Shown here one piece after another: positions 24,703 through 36,137 of a stretch of 64,000 nucleotides of DNA (the stretch's first letter is position 1; every line of letters starts with the position of its first letter). The stretch covers positions 50,049,592 to 50,113,591 of the forward strand of contig CM070570.1 of NCBI GenBank assembly GCA_036346355.1, given 5' to 3'. Made by a program: the position numbers and the translations under genes. The DNA comes from Rhipidocladum racemiflorum. Taxonomy: Eukaryota > Streptophyta > Magnoliopsida > Poales > Poaceae. The notes under the pieces were generated by a model, which ran no database searches, was not told the origin of the DNA, and was given only the letters and a program-made list of their open reading frames with translations.

Positions 24703-26098
24703 ATGGTTCATGGTTCATGATTGACATAACATTAGTATGTTAACTGTATTGACATAACATAATTATGTTGTTCCCCATTGCATAAAAGCACCAATATCAA
24801 CATGTCATGGAATCAATCAACCATCATGACATGTGAGTAAAATCAACTAAGCATAATATCAATCACCAACAAATAAACTTAACAACAACACGATTACACA
24901 ATTAATTCGACTAGTTAACTAGTGAATATTCCTCCAATCTACTAGTTGAGCTTGGCATGAATGTGAGTGACGTGGTGCTAATTCCTGACCCGGTGTGTCG
25001 TCCTCAAAGTACCTAAAACATTAAATAAAACAAGCGTGAGTTCAAGACTCAGCAAAGTGCATCAAATCAACAGAATTAACCAAATTAAAATTTTGAATTC
25101 AACATCAAGATCATAAAACAATTATTTCACCACCATTTACCTTATTGCATATATCACACACATACCTTATTTGGCCTCTTTCGGGTGAGTCTACGACTCC
25201 ATCCCAACTTCTTACATTACCATTTACCACAAACTCATCATTAAAGATGCAATGCACATGAATTCTCTTTTCGATGCACGTACCGGTACTGCCGAGTGCA
25301 CACCCATCGGTGTGCACCCTCATTCCCTTCCATCTCGTGGGAGGTGCCTACTCTTACTGTCTCGCTCCCATTCACCTCGATGAATGGGACTACGCGGTAG
25401 GACTTTCGTGTTCACTACATGTGAACACAGAGGCCCACATCAAAATGGATCGCCTCTTCCATCATGAATGCACAAATGCAATTAACACAATTAAATTGCA
25501 ACATTCTTCATTTCTAACCTTATTGCATAGTCATAACCAAATGCATAAACATAGCCATTAACCTTGACATAAGCTTTAGATTCATACACTTAGCATTATC
25601 ATCACAAGCAACCTCATAAGCATAAGGATAGCATGGCATATTCATCAGAAGCGATCTCATAGGCATAAGGATAGTATGGCATATTCCTCACAAGCAAACA
25701 ATTCACATTCATTTATCCTTTTAGTTGATACACTTGCCTTCTACCCACACGAAGCGATGTGGTGTGAGGTTGAAGCTGCCTCCCAAGACACACCTCCTGA
25801 AATAAACATTGCGCAAACGATTTCACACAACTATGGCTAACAACAACAACAACAAACAATTCCTTTCACTCGCTACTACAAACTTTGCCCCCAAAACAGC
25901 ACCAAACTCTGAATTTCATACAACTAGTTGGATAGCCTACTTCGCCATATCATAACTATTGCTATACAACTTCAAATTGAGCAAACAAAGACATTTTAAA
26001 TATCTAATCAGAATTTCCGATCTATCTCTAGGCAATTTTAATTCCCAATTCGGCCTCCAACTTATTCTAAATCACAACTCAAAATTGAATATACTAAT

Positions 26099-29000
26099 TG
26101 TAACACCCCAAAATTTTTGCTTTTCTTGAATTTAAATGTGATTTGGCACTTTGGTGAATTTTTGGAATTTTCTGGAATTTATTTGGATTTATTTGGAATT
26201 AATTTGAATTTATTCCCTTTTGAATTAATTAAAGAATTTAACTTTGCAAATAAAATTTTGTTGGAAATATTTTATTTGAGTCCAAAATGTTCCAAAATAT
26301 TTTCCAGAATTTTTCTGGAATTTTTCTGAGTATTTTGCTATTTTTAATGAATTAAATAAATTTCTGAGAATTAATTTGATTATTTAATCGCTGGGAAATT
26401 GCGAGTGGGTTTGCACTGTTCCTCCGACCGAGCCCGAGTCAGACTCGAGTCCGAGTCCGACTCGAACCCAACCGAACCCTAACCGCGTGACCGTTGGATC
26501 TTGATCCAACGGCCACGATTGAGCCACGTCACAAGAGCCTGAGCCCGACCGAGCCAGCCAGCTCGCCCGAGCCAGACCCGAACCCAAACCTCCGCACCGT
26601 TGGATCTTGATCCAACGGTTGACGTTGAGCCACGTCACCTTCTCCGTGTCGCCGTCGGAGTCCGCCGCCGCAACGGAGTGGGCCTCGGTTTCTGCGCGTT
26701 TCACGGACGCCGAGGGCCCTATTTAATGCGCCGCTGCCGCTGCCGTGTCGTCGATTTCCGTGCGCACCCGTAGCCCTAGCCCGCCGAGCTCAAGCCGCCG
26801 TGTAGCCACCGCAATCGCTCGCCGTAGTTGGCTTAGCGCTCCGCCGTGGTTTTGCGCCGTTTCCGCCGCCGTCCGCCGTCCTCTGCCGCCGTTGAGCCCA
26901 GTTCCGGAACCGCGAGGTCAAGCCGCGTCGGTGAGGACCTTTCACTTCGCCGGAGGAGCCTCGCAGCGCCGTCAGGTGTGTCGTCGTCTTCATCTCCGGT
27001 GAACCAGCGCCGCCGCAAGCCATCGCCGCCTCGCAAACTCCCTCAACCGTCCGATCCAGATCCAACGGTCCAGATCACGCCACGTCACCCCGGTGAGTTT
27101 CCACGTTGAAAATCCTAGATCCATTCTCAGCCGTTAGATCTAGATCAAACGGTTAGGGTTAGCCACGTTGAAATCTCCAGATTGGATCTTGACCGTCCGA
27201 TCAAGATCGAACGGTCCAGGTTAGCCGAGTTGTTTTTCCAAACGCGTTAACCAGATCTGATCTGGGCCATTGACTTTCAAATCAACGGCCAAGATCGGCT
27301 CGTGGCGGGAGGCGGCCGTCGCGATCGGCGCGGTCGGCGCCAGCGTGGGCGTGTCTCGACACGCAGCGGGGCAGCGTGTCGATGGGGCGGCCGTCGGCGT
27401 CGACAAACCGCACCATGACGTCACGCTGACGTCACGGTGGGGCCCGCCTGTCAGCCCACTCGGCTGAGCCATGTGCTGACGTCACCGGCAGGGCCCACCT
27501 GTCAGCGACACAAGCCGTGGACCGAGTCCACGGTGGACCGAGCCGCGCCCGTGCGCCGGGTCCATGGACCCGAGGCGACGTGGCGGCTCCTGGTTGGTCC
27601 ACGTGTCATGCTGACGCAATAATTGAATTTCCGAAAAAGAAAATGATTTACTAATTCGAAAAATTGATTTCAGAATTTGATTCAAACTTCAAACGCTTAT
27701 AACTTTTGCATTTTAACTCCGATTTGAGTGATTCAAATTTCGAAATTTGTATAAAATTGAGATATATCTAATGATGAATTTTATTTAATTTTTCGACTAA
27801 AGTTTTTCTCTGTAATATTATTTGATTGATTATTTTAAACTTTAAATGCTTGTAACTTTTGCGTTTCAACTCCGAATTTGACGATTCCAATTTCTAAAAA
27901 TTCATAAAATTATGCTCTCTCTGTTTATGAACTTTATTTGGATGTTTGGACACTTTTGTCTACTGTTTATTTATTATTTGCTGTTTGCACGCTTTACGAG
28001 TAGACGTTGAAGTGCCCGAAGGCTTCGAAGGTGAAGTGTTGACCCAGGAGCCAGCTCAGGACCAAGAACAAGTACTCTTTGAAGGCAAATTATGCTTTGA
28101 CCATGTCGATCCCAATTTGAAACCTATTTTGATTCAATTTATTGCATGCTAGTTTATTTAGAAAAATACTTTATTTAATTCCGGGGAATTAGATAAATGC
28201 CAAATTGCTGTATGACACCTTGGTTAATTAAATATGTGCCATGACCCTTGTCACCCTAGTTTAGGATTAACTAGTTGGACATTACTAAATTGCCAACTTG
28301 GGAATGTAGATCGTTGTAGTTTACTGCTTAGACCTGCTACGTGCTCATGACATGATTTTGGACAATCAAATATTAATATTGACTTAATGATATATTGAAC
28401 CTGTTTTGGAAAGGTATCATGTGTTGTGATGTTGATGGCACGTGGTGCATGGTAATCAACTGGGGTTTGATAAATAGTTTTTGACCGGGGCATGTGGCAA
28501 GAATGATCGGGTGGGCCAGTTGTGGCACCGGGAATGTTGGTTTGGTTCTTCGGATAGTTTTGCCCTGGTCACCCTAAGGACTTAACCTTGCAAGCCTTTG
28601 AATTGAGTCAAGCGTGCAACCACATGTTTGTAATGGGACGGACCTAGTTGATTAAGTTGCTAATAACGTACCTGTGGGACCTCAGGATGTCAACTACACC
28701 CTTTGTGTATGTTGTACGGGGGAGCGTACCGGGGCTGCGGCCAGGTACCCATCTAACGGTGGTTTGGCCTAAACTTCGCCTTCGCTAAGGGAAGGGTTAG
28801 TGTGCAAACACCGGAGAGGACCACTTGTGCTGTTAGAAGTTTCCGAAAGACTTTGTTACAGACACTCGCCTTTGTGGTGTTTGACTGTATCTTGTGGGTA
28901 AAGTGCATAACCTCTGCAGAGTGTAAAATTTATTCGAATAGCCGTGTCCGCGGTATTGGACATTGCTCGGGAATTACAGTCAAGGGTTAGACTTTCTTGA

Positions 29001-29628
29001 AAATAACTTGAACTTGAAAGGTTGGGTTTGGTTTATTAATGATGTTGATGGAAATGTGGATTAGGATTGGGAAAGATGTTTATTAAACTCCTGGAAAAGT
29101 TATTGATCTTATACTTGTTTCTATTGCTTTCGAAACTACTATGATACTTGTCAAATGCTGATTTACTTCAAATAAACCTTGAGCTATTCCTTTGTGCTAA
29201 GCCATGCATGTAGTATATTAGTTTGCATTCTGTGCATGACTTGCTGAGTACCAAGTACTCATCCTTGCCTCAATACAACACCAGTCGAAGAGGAGTCTAC
29301 ACCAGCTTTGGAGGAGGAGCTCCCATAGGAACCGTATAACTAGGAAGCGAGCCCAGTCAGTTGCCTGTGGTATACTGGATGGCGCCACGACGTTATCTTA
29401 TTTTCCGCTGCTATTATTTCTCTTTAATAAGTTTCGCCCTGCGTGGCGTATATTTGTAACTCGACCCTAAGGTCGGGCAACCAGTTTGATTATCTAATTA
29501 AAGTACTTTATTAGTATCGAATGGTATGATTGTGATATTTACCAACGTTGAGACTGTGTGCACTAGCGCGTTCCTAGACTAGTGCTGAATACACAGAGGG
29601 TCCGGATTTGCAGATTCGGGTCCCGACA
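26099..29628 (+). mobile_element. Solo LTR S4 (same family as A and B), 3,530 bp
   Basis: It runs from TGTAACACCCCAAAA to GGGTCCCGACA with the target duplication ctaat (26094-26098 and 29629-29633). The flank on each side is fragment F2. It is collinear with the LTRs of element A, including the TATTTAATG promoter-like box at 26720, the U3 palindromes, the 81-nt exon-like block and the palindrome pair at 28912-28941. The second palindrome has lost its first base of symmetry (TTATTCGAATAG). Confidence 0.95.
28004..29328 (+). pseudogene. Broken copy of the spliced LTR reading frame in S4
   Basis: Exon 1 is 28004-28084, with peptide core VEVPEGFEGEV. The donor is changed to GCAAAT. Exon 2 starts at 29285 and has an in-frame TAG at 29326-29328, six codons before the stop used in element A. 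The solo LTR copy therefore appears to be decaying. Confidence 0.4.
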
Positions 29629-30046
29629 CTAATAGTCGCAATTTGGACATCAAAAGGGAAATTTTGTATAAATTTTTAATGGTTGAACCAAAATTCAAGT
29701 TCTTGGCCTCTAAATGAGCACAAGAGGCTAACCTAGAGTTAACCCAAAACCATTTGTTCAATACATGAATTTAAGGTCCTCAAACTGAACTCTGAACTTC
29801 AGACCAAAGTCTGAACCTTCAAAAAAATCATCATTCTATACATCACTTTCAAATGGACATAACTTTTGATTCCTAACTCCAAATAAAAAAAAACAAGTAA
29901 GTTTTATGAAACTACAGGAAATTTGCTACACTTCTCTAGGCAAACGGAAGAGCTGAATCGGTCTGTAGCTAGGTCGAAAACCCAGTTGAACATTTCAGCT
30001 CACAAAACATTCTACTCGGGACAACAAACACTAAAAACGGCATAAC

Positions 30047-32246
30047 TGTGACATTACGGAATGTGATATTTTAGATTTCGGCATTATGGTATGACTTTAT
30101 ATCATGATACGGGCCGTTTTCCGGGTGTTTGGGCCTCTCCGAGGGAGTTTGGGCCTTGCGGGAACTAGTTTGGGCCTTGGGGGAATTAAATGGGCCGTTG
30201 GTGGGAGGTATTTGGCCCATGTGGGGGAAAAATCCTGCCAACCCTAGGGTTCCCACACCCCCCATTCGCTCCCCTAGCCCTTGTGCGTCCCTCCCTTCAA
30301 GCCGCCACCCGCTTGCGCCTCCTCCCCCACCCCCTTGCGCCTCCCCTTCCCACCTCTAGCCGGCCCTAGCTCCTCCTCATAGCCACTCCTATCTCGCTGT
30401 CCGAGATCGCTTCGTCCAAGGAGATCCGGCGTTCCCGGCGATTTCGGCGTCCCCGGCGATCGGCGGGAAGATCGGGCCGCGAGGAGGCGAAGTTCGTCGA
30501 TCGGGTGTCTCGCCAAGAAGAGGTAAGCCCCGGGGATCTTGGTTCTAGGATGTAGGTGCTGGTTAGATGGTGAATTCCATGGCTAATCTTGGTGTTTAGG
30601 TGCTGTCCTAGTTGAGATTAGGGAGTTTGCAATGGTTGTCCCACGTTCTGTCTCGGGCAGATTGGGCACCCGACCTAGGGTTTGAGTTTTCGCAATTTTA
30701 AAGTTGGAATTTGGTCAGCCTCCTGTTGAGAAAGTTGTAGATAACTTCACTACCTTTAATTGGACACCAAGAACGTTCAATTCTGCCTAGCCGTTTGAAA
30801 TTTATGATCGTTTTACCGAGCGTGTTCAAATCTGTGACGTAATTGGGATAGAACGTAATGTTTTGTAGATTAGACAATTTTAGAGGCCGAATAAGCTTTT
30901 CCCAATACTAAGAAAAATCTAGGAAATTTCCTAAGCTTCGCGATGATATACTCTTTTACTTAATTTGGAGAACTAGAACTCAAGTTATGCTAGTTTGAAG
31001 CCTGCAGTCCTAGGGGACAGATTCTCTATTTTTCGGCTTTGGGAGTAGTTTGCGAAGTCGGGGTAGATGAGCGATTGTGTACTGATTTGTGGGCACGTTT
31101 TGATTGTGTGGTATCTATGTGCAGGTGGTGTGACCTCGGGAGTGCCCTCATCCTCTCGCCAATCGGTCGCCCGCGGTTAAGGCAAGTGTATTGGAATGGG
31201 TAGCTTGTTGGATGTAGCTTGTCTTGATTAGATGCAAATTGTGTTCATGATATGCTATCTTGCCATGATTAGTGTTTGCCCATGATATGATGAAAATGGT
31301 ATGTTATGATGCTATGCAATGATTAATTGTTTATGTTTATGGCATATGTTGCATACATGGCATGAAAACTGGCCCGGTCGGTGAGAACGTCATAACTAGT
31401 CCGGTAAGGTCAGTGAGAAAGTTATGACTAATCCGGAGCGTCATTAAGTAAGTCCTACCTCATGATTCCATCCACGGTTGTGAATGGAAGCGAGGAGTAG
31501 GCACCCTCCATCTACGGGATGGGAGGGGAAAGAGGGTGCACGCCGACTGGTGTGCACTCGGCAATACCGGTATGTGCTTCAAGGAGACATGTGCATTGCA
31601 TTGCATTATATGATGATATTATATGATGATGTAATTTGATGATGTTATATGAAGAGGTCAATGTGATGCAGTCAATGTGAATATGAGATGTTTATGATGT
31701 TGAATATGAAAAGTGGTGATGAAGGTATTGAATTGTGTTTCTTGTTTCCATTGCAATACACTTTGCTGAGTGATGAACTCACGCTTGTGTTTTATGTTGT
31801 TTTTTTTAGGTACCATGAAATCGGCATGCGGGAAATGGGCTTAGTGGCACATCTTCACAAAGTTTCACTCATTAAGACATACACAATTTTGCCATTCGTA
31901 GTTGTGATTATAAGTTAATGCGTTGAGAACTTGGAGTATGCCTTATTTGTGTGCTTGGTCATATTATTTACTTCGTTTTAGATCATGGAGTGGTTAAATT
32001 CATTATGCTAGACTTAAATAGTTGCTATGTCACTTGTTATTGCTGTTTTAGATGCTTACCATTATGTTATATCTTGTGATATTATTGTTGATGCTCCGTA
32101 CCATGGAAAAACAAAGGAGATGCTGCCGAAATTTTCGGTTTTAGCATTTACTCCTTTGCTGTAATTTACCTTTAGATGTGGTATTTAGATGTTGTTTAGT
32201 CTATGTTTGGTGACATCCAGGGCATATTAGATGCCGGGGTTTTACA
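30047..32246 (+). mobile_element. 5' LTR of gypsy element C, 2,200 bp
   Basis: It starts TGTGACATTACGG and ends GGGGTTTTACA. It is followed by a two-base gap and the tRNA-Met primer site. The 5-bp left flank is ataac; the right end of C lies outside the window or is lost. It contains a splice-like exon (31125-31181, CAG|GTGGTGTGACC..TTAAG|GCAAGT), palindrome ATACCGGTAT (31564-31573) and a TTTTTTTTAG|G site near 31809. Confidence 0.88.
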
Positions 32247-32248
32247 GT

Positions 32249-32260
32249 TGGTATCAGAGC
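32249..32260 (+). promoter_or_regulatory. Primer binding site of element C (initiator tRNA-Met)
   Basis: TGGTATCAGAGC lies two bases after the LTR end. It is complementary to the 3' end of plant initiator tRNA-Met. Confidence 0.92.
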
Positions 32261-32459
32261 GGGCTTTAGGTTCTTGGAATGTGAATGTAGCAAATTACTC
32301 TAGAGTAAACTAAAATGTTGACATGGAAAAGTAGAAACATGGCATAGGCCTACTCTTTAAAATTTGGCATTAGGCAATAACTTTAAAATTTGAAACAGTT
32401 TGGTTAACTAATTTAAAACTTGACACACTCTGATGCACAATAGGAAGGGTATGGGTGTC
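32261..32459 (+). mobile_element. Leader of element C, cut by insertion of element A
   Basis: 199 bp of AT-rich untranslated leader, ending GGGTATGGGTGTC, where the 5' LTR of A begins. The rest of C is displaced to the right. Confidence 0.75.
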
Positions 32460-33089
32460 TGTAACACCCCAAATTTTTGCTTTTCTTGAATTCAAATGAG
32501 ATTTTACACTTTGGTGAATTTTTGGAATTTTCTGGAATTTATTTGGAATTTATTTGAATTTATTCCCTTTTGAAATAATTAAAGAATTTAACTTTGCAAA
32601 TAAAATTTTGTTGGAAATATTTTATTTCAGTCCAAAATGCCCCCTAATATTTTCCAGAATTTTTCTGGAATTTTTCTGAGTGTTTTGCTATTTTTAATGG
32701 ATTAAATGAATTTCCGAGAATTAATTTGAATATTTAATCGCTGGAAAATGCGAGTGGGTTTGTACTGTTCATCCGACCGGACCCGAGTCCAAGTCAGACT
32801 CGAGTCCGACCCGAGCCAGCCGTTCCGGTCGAACCCGCTCGGCCGAACCCTAACCGCGTGACCGTTGGATCTTGATCCAACGGCCACGAGTGAGCCACGT
32901 CACCCGAACCCGAGCCTGACCGAGCCAGCCAGGTCGCCCGAGCCAGACCCGAGCCAAACCCTCGTACCGTTGGATCTTGATCCAACGGCTCACGTTGAGC
33001 CACGTCACCCAATCCGAATCCAATTCGGATTCCGCCGCCGCAACGGAGTGGGCCTTGGTTTCCGTGCGTTTCAGGGACGCCGAGGGCCC

Positions 33090-33098
33090 TATTTAATA
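33090..33098 (+). promoter_or_regulatory. Putative LTR TATA box
   Basis: TATTTAATA sits in a GC-rich context after GAGGGCCC. The same box occurs at matching places in S4 (26720) and, in close variants, in the B and S3 LTRs. It would start transcription about 30 bp downstream. Confidence 0.5.
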
Positions 33099-34307
33099 CG
33101 CCGCCACCGCTGTCGTGTTTCCGACTTCCGTGCACACCCGTAGCCCTAGCCCACCGAGCTCAAGCCGCCATGGTTGTGCCGCAATCACTTGTCGTAGTTG
33201 GCTTAGTGCTCCGCCGCGGTTAATCGTTGATTCCGCCGCCGTCCGCCGTCCTCCGCCGCCGTTGAGCCCAGATCCAGAACCGCGAGGTCAAGCCGCGCCG
33301 GTGAGTACCACTCACTTCGCCGGAGAAGCCCCGCAGCGCCGTCGAGCGTGTCGCCGTCCCCGTCTCCGGTGACCTTGCTCCGCCGCGCGCCACCGCCGTC
33401 GATCGAACTCCCTCCACCGTCCGATCCAGATCCAAGGGCCCAGATTGCGCCACATCACACCCCGGTGAGATCCACGTGCTAACCTCTATATCTAATTCCA
33501 ACTGTTAGATTTAGATCCAACGGCGTAGATCGCGCCACGTAGCTAGAACTGCACCGCACTGGATCCAATCTCAGTCGTTAGATCTAGATCGAATGGCTAG
33601 GGTTAGCCCGCGTTGTAATCCTTAGATTGGATCTTGACCGTCCGATCAAGATCGAACGGTCCAGATCAGTCGAGTAGTTTCTTAACGCGTGAACCCAGAT
33701 CCAATCTGGGCCGTTGGTTTTTAAATCAACGGCCGAGATCTAGCCACGTGGCCGGGAGGCCAAGTCGCCGATCGGCGGCGGTCGGCGCCAGCAGCGTGGA
33801 GTGCGTGTCTCTGACACGCGGGGCCCGCGTGTCAAAGGGCCCACGCGTCAGCCGCGCCCACGCAGGCGTGATCCCGAGCCGCTGACAGGGCAGGCCCTCC
33901 TGTCAGCGATACGCTACGCGTGCGTGGACCGGGTCCATGCACCGGAGCCGACGTGGCCACTCCAGAGAGCGCCACGTGGCATGATGACGTCATGCTGACG
34001 TCATCGTGAGGTTCGGCTGGTGCAGACGTCAGCAGGGCTGACGTGGACCAATCAGGAGCTGACACGTGTCATGCTGACGGAATAATTAATTTCCGAAAAA
34101 GAAAATGATTTATTAATTCAAATTATTGATTTCAAATATGATTTCAAATTTCAAACGCTTATAACTTTTGCGTTTCAACTCCGATTTGAGTGATTCAAAT
34201 TTCTAAATTTTCATAAAAATGAGACCTACTCAAATATGAATTTTAGTTAATTTTTAATTTTGTCTACTGTTTATTTATTTATTGTTATTTGCACGCTTTA
34301 CGAGTAG

Positions 34308-35634
34308 ACGTTGAAGTGCCCGAAGGCTTCGAAGGTGAAGTGTTGACCCAGGAGCCAGCTCAGGACCAAGAACAAGTACTCTTTGAAGGCAAGTTATGCT
34401 TTGACCATGTTGATCCCATTTTGAAACCTATTTTGATTTAATTTATTGCATGCTAGTTTAAATAGAAAATGCTTTACTTAATTATGGGAAATTAGATAAA
34501 TGCCAAATTGCTATATGACACCTTGATTAATTAAATATGTGCCATGACCCCTTGTCACCCTAATTGTGAATTATTAGTTGGACATTATTAAATTGCCAAC
34601 ATGGGTAGTTAGACCCATGTAGTATGCTTAGCCTTGCCACGCGAAATGCTTTGGACAATCAAATGCTAACATTGACTTAATGAGGTATTGAATCTATTTT
34701 GAAAGAAGTGTCATGTGTCGTGATTGTCGATGTCACACGGTGCATGGTAATCAACTGGGGTTTGATAAATAGTTTTCGACCAGGGTATGTGGCAAGAATG
34801 ATCAGGTGGGCCAGCTGTGGCACCGGGAGCGTTGGTTTGGTTCTTCGGGTAGTCTTGCCCTGGCCACCCTAAGGACTTAACCTTGCAAGCCTTTGAACTG
34901 AGTTAAGCGTGCAACCACATGTCTGTAATGGGACGGACCTAGTTGATTAAGTTGCTAATAACGTACCTGTGGGACCTCTAGGTGTCAACTATACCTATTG
35001 TGTAGTTGTACGGGGGAGCGTACCGGGTCTGCGGCCAGGTACCCATCTAACGGTGGATTGGCCTAAACTTCGCCTTCGCTAAGGGAAGGGTTAGTGTGCA
35101 AACACCGGAGAGGACCACTTGTGTTGTTAGAAGTTTCCGAAAGACTTTGTTACGGACACTCGCCTTTGTGGTGTTTGGATGTATCTTGTGGGTAAAGTGC
35201 ATAACCTCTGCAGAGTGTAAAGTCTATTCGAATAGCCGTGTTCGCGGTATTGGACATCGCTCGGGAATTACAGTCAAGGGTTAGACTTTCTTGAAAATGA
35301 TTTGGACTTGAAAGGTTGGGTTTGGTTTAATAATGATGTTGATGGAAATGTGGATTAGGATTTGGATAGATGTTTATTAATCTCCTGGAAAAGTTATTGA
35401 TCTTATACTGTTTCTCTTGCTTTCGAATCTATTATGATACTTGTCAAATGCTGTTTATGCAATTATACCTTGAGCTACTCCTTTGTATCAAGCCATGCAT
35501 GTAGTATATTAGCTTGCATTCTGTGCCTGACTTGCTGAGTACCAAGTACTCACCCTTGCCGCAATACAACACCAGTTGAAGAGGAGTCTACGCCAGCTTT
35601 GGAGGAGGAGCTCCCAGAGGAACCGTCTAACTAG
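34308..35634 (+). CDS. Putative spliced small acidic protein encoded inside the LTR
   Basis: Inferred exon 1 is 34308-34388 (81 nt), between a TAG acceptor-like site and the donor GAAG|GCAAGT. Exon 2 is 35576-35634, after ACACCAG, ending in TAG. One base is carried across the junction, so the frame joins VEVPEGFEGEV...QEQVLFE to EEESTPALEEELPEEPSN. The acidic composition is striking (many E, almost no K/R). The 3' LTR has the same frame at 55989-56069 and 57257-57315, B at 40677-40757 and 39424-39482 (minus), and S3 at 13910-13990 and 12662-12720 (minus). Differences between family copies are mostly at third codon positions. The intron (about 1.19 kb) holds the palindrome pair and ends after the GAGTAC/GTACTC hairpin (35537-35551). 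No upstream start exon is identified. This may be the 3' part of a longer spliced frame, or a non-coding leader intron. I know of no named family. Confidence 0.4.
35206..35235. repeat. Conserved LTR palindrome pair (CTCTGCAGAG and CTATTCGAATAG)
   Basis: These two perfect palindromes, 8 bp apart, occur in the putative intron. Both have matching positions in S1 (4742-4771), S2 (18247-18274), S3 (13065-13094), S4 (28912-28941), B (39823-39852) and the A 3' LTR (56887-56916). The second is at 49036-49047 in the B 5' LTR. GTGGGTAAAGT precedes the pair. Confidence 0.8.
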
Positions 35635-35925
35635 GAAGCGAGCCCAGTCAGTTGCCTATGGTATACTGGATGGCGCCACGAAGTTATCTTACTTTTTCCG
35701 CTGCTATTATTTCTCTTTATTAAGTTTCGCCCTGCGAGGCGTATATTTGTAACTTGACCATTAAGGTCAAGCAACCAGTTTGATTATCTAATTAAAGTAC
35801 TTTATTATTTCGTTGAGTATGATTGTGATATTTACCAATGTTGAGACTGTGTGCACTAGCGCGTTCCTGGACTAGTGCTGAATACATAAAGGGTCCGGAT
35901 TTGCAGATTCGGGTCCCGACAGAGG

Positions 35926-35937
35926 TGGTATCAGAGC
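35926..35937 (+). promoter_or_regulatory. Primer binding site of element A (initiator tRNA-Met)
   Basis: TGGTATCAGAGC begins four bases (GAGG) after the LTR end. It primes minus-strand DNA synthesis. Confidence 0.93.
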
Positions 35938-36137
35938 CATACTGACTGTAGGCTCAACCCATAGTTAGATTGGTCGTAGTGAGGATAAAACCTATTTTCT
36001 AAAGCTAAAAGCTAGTCAAGATAATAAATGAATTCTCAACTTACCCCTTTCTTCCTTGTTCATACCCCTGCTGAGTTCTTTTTGTCTTCCATATTGGTTT
36101 TAAAATGTTGCGTTCTTACGCAAGTGTCTTCTGGCAG

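Larger units (their letters stand above)
24703..30046 (-). mobile_element. LTR fragment F2 (gypsy, related to F1/C), minus, interrupted by S4 and by element C
   Basis: The parts are about 24703-26098 and 29634-30046. On the minus strand it shows the same landmarks as LTR C: AGGTGTGTCTTGGGAG followed by AAGGCAAGTGTAT (25731-25796), a GCACCTCCC..GAGGGTGC segment, palindrome GTACCGGTAC (25280-25289), and TTGCTGAGTCTTGAACTCACGC before a TTTTAG site. It lies head-to-head with F1. Its own start is hidden because element C inserted at 30046/30047. Confidence 0.7.
32460..35921 (+). repeat. 5' LTR of element A, 3,462 bp
   Basis: TGTAACACCCC...GGGTCCCGACA. The GC-rich U3 (32760-34060) is full of palindromes: 32862-32883, 32967-32988, 33636-33661 and 33710-33733. 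The AT-rich outer ends and the central intron-like part match the other family LTRs. Confidence 0.93.

Noticed and set aside
32249..32260. tRNA gene remnant
   Set aside because: The match is only the 12-base complement of the tRNA-Met 3' end in the fixed position after an LTR, so it is a primer binding site.
35096..35284. 62-codon frame MQTPERTTC.., repeated in several LTRs
   Set aside because: Present in all family LTRs, but it covers the palindrome core and lies inside the putative intron; similarity follows the DNA-level conservation and the frame changes freely.
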